37,685 nt of DNA, from positions 1-37,685 of the forward strand of contig CAIYHO010000196.1 of NCBI GenBank assembly GCA_903925955.1, read 5' to 3'. A program made the position numbers and the translations under genes. Source of the stretch: an uncultured Chloroflexota bacterium (GTDB lineage Bacteria > Chloroflexota > Limnocylindria > Limnocylindrales > CSP1-4). Of the stretch, positions 32,111-37,685 are shown piece by piece. The notes beneath the pieces are model-generated. The model was not told where the DNA came from and searched no databases. It saw only the letters and a program-made list of their open reading frames with translations. How positions within the stretch are numbered: position 1 is the first letter of the stretch; every line of letters begins with the position of its first letter.

Positions 32111-32728
32111 TTACGGAGCCGGCCAGACGCCCCAGCGCCAGGTGATGGTGCCCGTGTAGCAGTGGTGCAGCGCTGTGCACAGGCCACCGGACATGTCCCA
32201 GGTCCGCCCGTTGATGTACGGCCCGCGGTCGATGACGGGCACCGTGATCGTCATGCCGTTGGCCTGGAACGTGACGAGCGTCCCGCAGGGGAGCGTCCGG
32301 TGGGCCACGCCCAGCAGGGTCTTGGTGTACTTGAGCCCGCACGCCGTCCGCTTCCCGTAGAAGCCCACGCCATACCAGCTGATGTTTGGGTCAAACCGCC
32401 AGTAGTTCTTGACGTACCGCGACGCTGGCAGCAGTGCCTGCTTGACTACGGGCTTGGCCCAGCTGGCGCTAGGCAGACCGGGTTCGGCCAGCCCCGCATC
32501 AGGCCCAAGCCAGCCGGCTGAGCGGATTGCGGGGTCGAGTGCGGTTGGAGTGGTCACCTCCGAACCTGTGCTGCCGGGGATCGTCACAACAGCAAGTGCT
32601 GTCTGCGCGATTGGCCGGGCCTGGCTCGGGGAGCGGGAGCCAGCAGGTCCAGGAAGAGCAACCAGGGCGGAGGCAGCCATGAGGGCCGCGATCACGACGA
32701 TGAGTCTGGTTCGCACGGTAGTGCCCAA
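32111..32728 (-). CDS. Secreted RlpA-like double-psi beta-barrel protein
   Basis: A 205-residue protein with a signal peptide (hydrophobic core about 9-25) and a C-terminal RlpA-like double-psi beta-barrel (about 115-200). Family signatures are ISWYGVGFYGKRTACGLKYT, then GVAHRTLPCGTLVTF, VIDRGPY and WDMSGGLCTAL. The Asp of IDRG is the usual catalytic position in lytic transglycosylases of this fold. There is no SPOR domain. Three or four Cys residues could form disulfides. The barrel ends close to the C-terminus. TTG 32728 is the longest start; GTG 32716, which begins MRTRLIVV, may be the true one. It probably acts on peptidoglycan or binds cell-wall glycan, as in actinobacterial resuscitation-type proteins. 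It converges with tnaA across 123 bases. Confidence 0.88.
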   Translation of the reverse strand: MGTTVRTRLIVVIAALMAASALVALPGPAGSRSPSQARPIAQTALAVVTIPGSTGSEVTTPTALDPAIRSAGWLGPDAGLAEPGLPSASWAKPVVKQALLPASRYVKNYWRFDPNISWYGVGFYGKRTACGLKYTKTLLGVAHRTLPCGTLVTFQANGMTITVPVIDRGPYINGRTWDMSGGLCTALHHCYTGTITWRWGVWPAP

Positions 32729-32889
32729 GACTACCCCGCACTGTCAACCGACGCCCTCGGCCCCCCCCGACGTGGGGGTAGCACCCTGCGCGCGCCGCCT
32801 CGACGATGGCGTCTGGTATCACCAACCGAACAGGCCTGAGCGTCACACCAGGCCCAGCGAGATCCTTGTGGATCCGAGGGAGCACGGTT

Positions 32890-35800
32890 ATGGCGGTCAC
32901 GCCCGGACGCGTCGAGGACGGCGGACGGCCGTCGGTACCCCAGGCAACGCCCGCCAGCGGTGGCCGCCCACGTCGGCGCTCCACGGTGGTGTCCCGATTC
33001 TGGGCGTTTGCCATGACGGCCCTGATCGTGCTCTCGGTTGCGCCTGCGCCAAACGTGATCGCCATGTCCTCGGCGCCCTCGCATGCGGCCACGACGCCCG
33101 TCACGCCGGGCGCCCCCGACTGCAGCGATCCCGTGAACGCCATGGACCCAGAGTGCGCGCCGCCGTCTGACGACCCGTGCTCCATCGACCCGAACTCCTA
33201 CGAGTGCACGGGCGACCCCTGCTCCCTCGACTCCACCGCTCCCGGCTGTGCCGACGACCCCTGCACCATCGACCCGAACTCCTACGAGTGCACGGGCGAC
33301 CCCTGCTCCCTCGACTCCACCGCTCCCGGCTGTGCCGACGACCCCTGCACCATCGACCCCAGCTCCTGCGGCGGCGTGGACCCCACGCCCATCCCCACTG
33401 ACACGTGCGAGGCAAACCCGTTCTTCTGTCCCAACGGCGCACCGGTTCCCTACCCGGACTACTACTACCCGGACTACGGCGCGACGCTGACCGTGGACGC
33501 CGCCGGAGGCGTCTTGGCCAACGACACGGACCCTGAGGGCGACACGCTCGCCACGTCCGTCGGCACGTCTGATGGGTGCGCCGGCCTTGCGTTGGCGAGC
33601 GACGGCTCCTTCACGTTCACGCCGCCTGAGGCGACGTGGGGGCAGCTGCTCTCGTGCGACTACTGGGTCAGCGACGGCTACAACGAACCGGTGCAGGGCT
33701 GGATGAACTTCTCGGTCACGGCTCTCGCCCTGACAGCGCCAACCCAGACCATCACCGCAGGCCTGGGCATCACGCTTGTCGTGGGCGACTCGACGAAGGG
33801 GCTCCTCACCGCCGTGACCGGTGGCACCTCCCCGTACACGTTTGACCTCGTGGACAGCGACAAGATCGCCGTGGCCGGCCTCGGCAGGCTCACGGTGAAC
33901 ACGGACGGCACCTACACCCTCACGCCCGGGACCACCACCGGCACGGCCGACACCGACTACTGCATCCGCGACGCGGACAACGCTCAGGCCTGCGGCACGC
34001 TCACCGTGACCGTTGTGGCGCTGCCGCTGGTTTATGTGTCCAACGCGACGCACGCCGCGGGCTCGCCCGCCTCCTGCCTCAACCCGGACTTCGCCACCAT
34101 CACGGACGCGGTGGCCGCGGCGAACACCGCCGACCGCAGCACGATCATCCACGTCTGCGAAGGCGTCTGGCGCGAGCCGGAGCTTGTTGTCACAGCCCCC
34201 GGCGTCACGATCGAGGGCGACGCCCAGGACAAGACCATCCTTGACGGCCAGTTGGCCGTCGGCGACGCCTCCAGCGGCCACCGGGTCATCAGCGTCACAT
34301 CCGCAAGCAGCTTCGTGCTGCGCAACCTCGCCATCCGCAACGGCGACGCGCATGCGTTGGCATCGGGTGGGGCGATCAGCGTCGTGGGCGCGCTGGCCGT
34401 CACGGGTGTCACGTTCACCAGCAACCGCGGGTACAACGGCGGGGCAATCAGCGCCGCTGGGCCAGCAACCACCATCACCGACAGCACCTTCATCGGCAAC
34501 TCCGCAACCTCTCTGGGCGGCGCCATGTACGCCAGCCGCGCCATCGAGATCACCGGTTCCTCGTTCAGCGGCAACACCGCCAGCGACGGCGGCGCGGTCG
34601 CGGCCGCGGCAGCCTCCCTCTATGACGACAACGGGCTCACCATCAGCGGCAGCCTGTTCGTCGGGAACACGGTGACCGGCAGCGGCGGCGCGGTCAACGC
34701 GGAGTCGTCCCTGACCATCACCGGCAGCACCTTCACCGACAACGCCGCGGACACCCACGGCGGCGCGATCTCCTCAACCGCCGCCCTGAATGTCGCCGGC
34801 TCCACCCTGAGCGACAACACCGCGGACACCGACGGCGGCGCTGTGTACGGAGCCGACAGCATCCGCATCACCGCCAGCACCCTGAGCGACAACACCGCGA
34901 CGTACGGCGGCGCGATCTACCTGGCGGACACCGGGAGCGCGGTCTTCGCCCAGCGCAGCACCGTTGCCGGCAACGCAACCCGCCTTGGCGCCGCCGTTGA
35001 CGCGGGCCTGAACGTCGTGCTTGCGTTTGCCACGTCCTTCATTGGCAACACCACCGCTGACCCGGACGGCCAGGGCCTTGCGGCCGCAATTGCCGCAGGC
35101 GGTTTCGCGTCCATCTCCGGCCTCTACGCCGGCAACGTCAACCTGCATGCGTCCACCGACATCACCTGCCAGGTGTCCGGCGAGAGCATGGACCTTGGCG
35201 GCAACGCCGCCGCGGACAGCTCCTGCGGGTTCACCGATCCCACCTCGCACCAGGGCATGCCCCTTGCCGCGATGCGGCTGGGCACGCTCGCCAAGGTGAA
35301 CCCCGCTGACGCAACCGCCGTTGTCGCGATGACCGGGTCCAGCGCGCTGATGGGCCTTGGACGCTGCATCACCATCGACGACCCGTTGTGGATGGACAGC
35401 CTGGACCTTGACCAGCGCGGGACCACCCGCCCCACCGGCGATGCGTGCGAGCCCGGCGCCTACGAGTTTGTCGGGACCGTGGTTGCCCCGCCGGTTGGCG
35501 TGGAGGACAACTACGACGCCACGAAGGACCAGGTCCTGACGGTTGATGCCGCCCACGGCGTTCTGGCCAACGACACCTACACCGGCTCCGAAACGCTCAC
35601 TGCCACCCTGCTGAGCACGGCCGGCATGGGCAGCACGATTGACCTTGCGGCCGACGGCTCCTTCACGTACACGCCCACGGCGGGCCAGACGTACTCCGAC
35701 TGGTTCACCTACACCGTCTCGGACGGCGCGCGCAGCTCCACTGCCACGATCAACCTGAGCGTGGTCGAGGGGCCCGTCTGCACGGAGGGCCAGCTCGTCC

Positions 35801-37685
35801 TCTTCGAGGGCACCGTCTTCACCACTGAATCGCTCGTCGGCATGTGCTGGGATCCCGCTGACCCGTCCCCGGCGGACAGCAAGGTGCCATTGACATGGGC
35901 GCTCGTGGACGCGGCTGCCCACGGGACCGCCACCATCAGCTTGGCGGGCATCCTCGCCTACACGCCCGCCACGGACTTCCTGGGCGTGGACACCCTCACG
36001 CTGCACGTCACCACGGCCGCCGGCCGGGTGAGCGCCACCACCTCGGTCACGATCCAAGTGGTGGGCAACCAGCCCACCTGCTCCGGCGACACCCAGACCG
36101 TCGCGTCGGGTTCCGCCCTCGAAGGCACCGTGGCCGGCCTCTGCACCGAGCCGCACAGCTTCGCCATGACCTACGGCGTGGACAGCGATCCCTCGCACGG
36201 CACCGTGGCGCTCAACGAGGACGGGACCTACACCTACACGCCCGAGGAGGGCTACACCGGCGACGACAGCTTTGACTTCTACGCCCAGGCGGAGAACTGC
36301 AGCGGACGCATCGCGACCGTGTCGATCACGGTCACGGATGCCAGCCCCGCGGCGCCCTCCCTGACCGCGACGCCGGACGGCGATCACGTCAGCGTTGAGT
36401 GGGCGGCCGGCGATTCCAGTGCGCTCGACCAGTACACCCTTGAGGTCTCCACCGACGGCGGTGACACCTGGGGTGTTGTCCAGAACGTCACCGACGGCGC
36501 CACCACCTGGTCGTACGACGCGGGTTACAACACGGCCGCCCAGTTCCGCATCAAGGCGCACGGCGTCTCGCCGGCGCTCTGGAGCGACTGGTCCAACACC
36601 GCCTCAGTGGCGACGCTCCCGCAACCCACGATCTCGTCCATGTCGGGCGGGTCCTTCTCTGTTTTGCTGTCGTGGGTGCTGCCCGACACCATCGCGTCTG
36701 ACGCGGCCGTCACAGGCTGGCAGGTCACGTGGTGGACCGACGCGCTCCCCGAGACCGTGGTTGACCTTGAGGCCACCGCCGCCAGCACGACCATCAGCAG
36801 CCTGCCCGCCGGGGCCACCGTCTACACCACCGTCCGTGCCGTGTACGGCACCACCAACGGTCCGTGGTCCGGCATGTCCTCCGCGGCCACAGACTCGCCG
36901 GCGCCAACCGTGGCCCCGACACCTTCGCCCACACCTGTCCCCGCCCCGGTCGCCGGCTTCGGCATCAGCGGCGGCGAGGGCGAGGCGCCGTTCGGTGTGG
37001 ACTTCACCGACCAGTCCACCGGCGACGTGTCGTCCTGGGCCTGGGACTTCGACGACGGCTCGTCGTCCACGGACCAGAGCCCCTCGCACACGTACCTCAC
37101 CCAGGGCGACTTCACAGCCACCCTGACCGTCAGTGGCCCCGGCGGCACCGACTTCACCACGCGCTCCATCAAGGTTACCGAGCCCGCCCCGTCGCCGAGC
37201 CCGACGGACTCGCCCGCCCCGACGGACTCGCCGACGCCCAACACCAAGCCCGTCACCGTGACCGACGACTACCCGATGACGGCCGACACGGTCCTCACCG
37301 TCGACGCCGCCAGCGGCGTGCTGGCCAACGACACCGACGCCGACAGCGACCCGCTCACCGCCCACGTCGTCCCGGCGTTTGTCTCCGGGCCGTTCCATGG
37401 CACGTTGTCCGTGAGTGCGGACGGCAGTTTCACGTACACACCCGACGCCGGGTACTCCGGCGACGACTACTTCGCCTACGCGGCCAACGACGGCCACGAG
37501 GACGGCAACTTCGTCACCAACACCATCACCATCTCGCCCGTAGCGACACCCAGCCCGACGCCCGACCCCACGCCGTCGCCGACCGTGGCCCCCACGCCGT
37601 CGCCCACGCCCGTCCCCGCACCCGTCGCCGGCTTCGGCATCAGCGGCGGCCAGGGCGAGGCGCCCTTCACGGTGGACTTCACCGA
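32890..37685 (+). CDS. Giant modular surface protein (3' end beyond the window)
   Basis: An open frame of about 1,598 residues with no stop before the window edge. GAGGGAG 7 bases upstream fixes ATG 32890. Modules in order: an Arg-rich signal sequence (about 1-68), a Cys-rich region with 28-residue repeats (77-184), a cadherin-like domain with VLANDTDPEGD (about 197-277), an Ig-like domain, a right-handed beta-helix of Pmp/polymorphic type with repeated GGAI and NTA turns (about 381-860), three further cadherin/VCBS-like domains, two fibronectin-III-like domains (about 1152-1335), a Pro/Thr linker, a PKD domain with WAWDFDDGSSS, another VLANDTDADSD domain and the start of a second PKD. This architecture suits adhesion, biofilm or a cell-surface filament. 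The anchor type lies outside the window. It is divergent from the RlpA-like gene. Confidence 0.9.
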   Translation, partial: MAVTPGRVEDGGRPSVPQATPASGGRPRRRSTVVSRFWAFAMTALIVLSVAPAPNVIAMSSAPSHAATTPVTPGAPDCSDPVNAMDPECAPPSDDPCSIDPNSYECTGDPCSLDSTAPGCADDPCTIDPNSYECTGDPCSLDSTAPGCADDPCTIDPSSCGGVDPTPIPTDTCEANPFFCPNGAPVPYPDYYYPDYGATLTVDAAGGVLANDTDPEGDTLATSVGTSDGCAGLALASDGSFTFTPPEATWGQLLSCDYWVSDGYNEPVQGWMNFSVTALALTAPTQTITAGLGITLVVGDSTKGLLTAVTGGTSPYTFDLVDSDKIAVAGLGRLTVNTDGTYTLTPGTTTGTADTDYCIRDADNAQACGTLTVTVVALPLVYVSNATHAAGSPASCLNPDFATITDAVAAANTADRSTIIHVCEGVWREPELVVTAPGVTIEGDAQDKTILDGQLAVGDASSGHRVISVTSASSFVLRNLAIRNGDAHALASGGAISVVGALAVTGVTFTSNRGYNGGAISAAGPATTITDSTFIGNSATSLGGAMYASRAIEITGSSFSGNTASDGGAVAAAAASLYDDNGLTISGSLFVGNTVTGSGGAVNAESSLTITGSTFTDNAADTHGGAISSTAALNVAGSTLSDNTADTDGGAVYGADSIRITASTLSDNTATYGGAIYLADTGSAVFAQRSTVAGNATRLGAAVDAGLNVVLAFATSFIGNTTADPDGQGLAAAIAAGGFASISGLYAGNVNLHASTDITCQVSGESMDLGGNAAADSSCGFTDPTSHQGMPLAAMRLGTLAKVNPADATAVVAMTGSSALMGLGRCITIDDPLWMDSLDLDQRGTTRPTGDACEPGAYEFVGTVVAPPVGVEDNYDATKDQVLTVDAAHGVLANDTYTGSETLTATLLSTAGMGSTIDLAADGSFTYTPTAGQTYSDWFTYTVSDGARSSTATINLSVVEGPVCTEGQLVLFEGTVFTTESLVGMCWDPADPSPADSKVPLTWALVDAAAHGTATISLAGILAYTPATDFLGVDTLTLHVTTAAGRVSATTSVTIQVVGNQPTCSGDTQTVASGSALEGTVAGLCTEPHSFAMTYGVDSDPSHGTVALNEDGTYTYTPEEGYTGDDSFDFYAQAENCSGRIATVSITVTDASPAAPSLTATPDGDHVSVEWAAGDSSALDQYTLEVSTDGGDTWGVVQNVTDGATTWSYDAGYNTAAQFRIKAHGVSPALWSDWSNTASVATLPQPTISSMSGGSFSVLLSWVLPDTIASDAAVTGWQVTWWTDALPETVVDLEATAASTTISSLPAGATVYTTVRAVYGTTNGPWSGMSSAATDSPAPTVAPTPSPTPVPAPVAGFGISGGEGEAPFGVDFTDQSTGDVSSWAWDFDDGSSSTDQSPSHTYLTQGDFTATLTVSGPGGTDFTTRSIKVTEPAPSPSPTDSPAPTDSPTPNTKPVTVTDDYPMTADTVLTVDAASGVLANDTDADSDPLTAHVVPAFVSGPFHGTLSVSADGSFTYTPDAGYSGDDYFAYAANDGHEDGNFVTNTITISPVATPSPTPDPTPSPTVAPTPSPTPVPAPVAGFGISGGQGEAPFTVDFT
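33190..33357 (+). repeat. Two identical 84-bp tandem repeats coding a Cys-rich unit
   Basis: Positions 33190-33273 and 33274-33357 are identical copies of an 84-base unit encoding 28 residues with four cysteines (NSYECTGDPC, then TAPGCADDPC). A partial unit (DDPCSID) precedes and a diverged one (SSCGG) follows. Identity at the DNA level implies recent duplication or gene conversion. Copy number may vary between strains. Confidence 0.92.
36907..37685 (+). repeat. 104-bp Pro/Thr-linker and PKD repeat, cut by the window edge
   Basis: 36907-37010 and 37582-37685 are near-identical and equal in length, coding a PTPSPTPVPAPVAGFGISGG linker and the first strand of a PKD domain. Between them lie the rest of PKD 1 and a cadherin-like module. 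The window ends within the second copy, so the array probably continues. Confidence 0.85.

Overview
The window is a high-GC bacterial chromosome segment. It has Shine-Dalgarno starts, tight operons, many Pro/Ser-rich extracytoplasmic linkers, a DUF2277 gene and monoderm-style System II cytochrome c maturation. This best suits a Chloroflexota bacterium (Limnocylindria/Ellin6529-like), with an actinobacterial lineage as the alternative; I cannot confirm the taxon without a search. I see no insertion sequence, prophage, tRNA, rRNA or CRISPR array.

Region 1 (1-3965) holds the tail of an unknown gene, a NarL-type histidine kinase and response regulator pair, a stand-alone pseudo-receiver protein that has lost the phosphorylation residues, and a small solitary Rieske protein. 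Region 2 (4184-11844) holds a membrane-anchored TPR protein, a membrane-anchored NHL beta-propeller and three exported multiheme c-type cytochromes. Two of these are tandem hexaheme paralogues; the third has a beta-rich ectodomain, seven CXXCH sites and one CX3CH site. Region 3 (12105-19236) is a compact operon: a TPR-cupredoxin fusion, the System II maturation proteins CcdA, ResB, CcsA and a ResA/TlpA thioredoxin, and a membrane-anchored NapC/NirT-like decaheme cytochrome. Region 4 (19712-22909) encodes a quinol-oxidising Rieske/cytochrome b pair whose third subunit is an exported decaheme cytochrome with a C-terminal anchor, in place of cytochrome c1 or f.

Regions 2-4 carry 39 CXXCH motifs plus one CX3CH. 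They read as one electron-transfer system: quinol oxidation by Rieske/cytochrome b, transfer to membrane-anchored decahemes, onward transfer through a cupredoxin and exported multihemes, and a dedicated haem-attachment machine. The terminal acceptor or donor is not visible; extracellular electron transfer is an inference. Upstream regions of several units share short dyad motifs, which suggests co-regulation.

Region 5 (22961-30466, minus strand) holds fdhD, a PLP decarboxylase-like protein with two substitutions at conserved active-site positions, a DUF2277 protein, two sugar-type ABC permeases (one fused to a GT-C glycosyltransferase-like membrane domain) and a DHA2 efflux transporter. Region 6 (30611-37685) holds a tryptophanase divergent from the efflux gene, a secreted RlpA-like double-psi beta-barrel protein, and the first roughly 1,600 residues of a giant modular surface protein that runs off the window.
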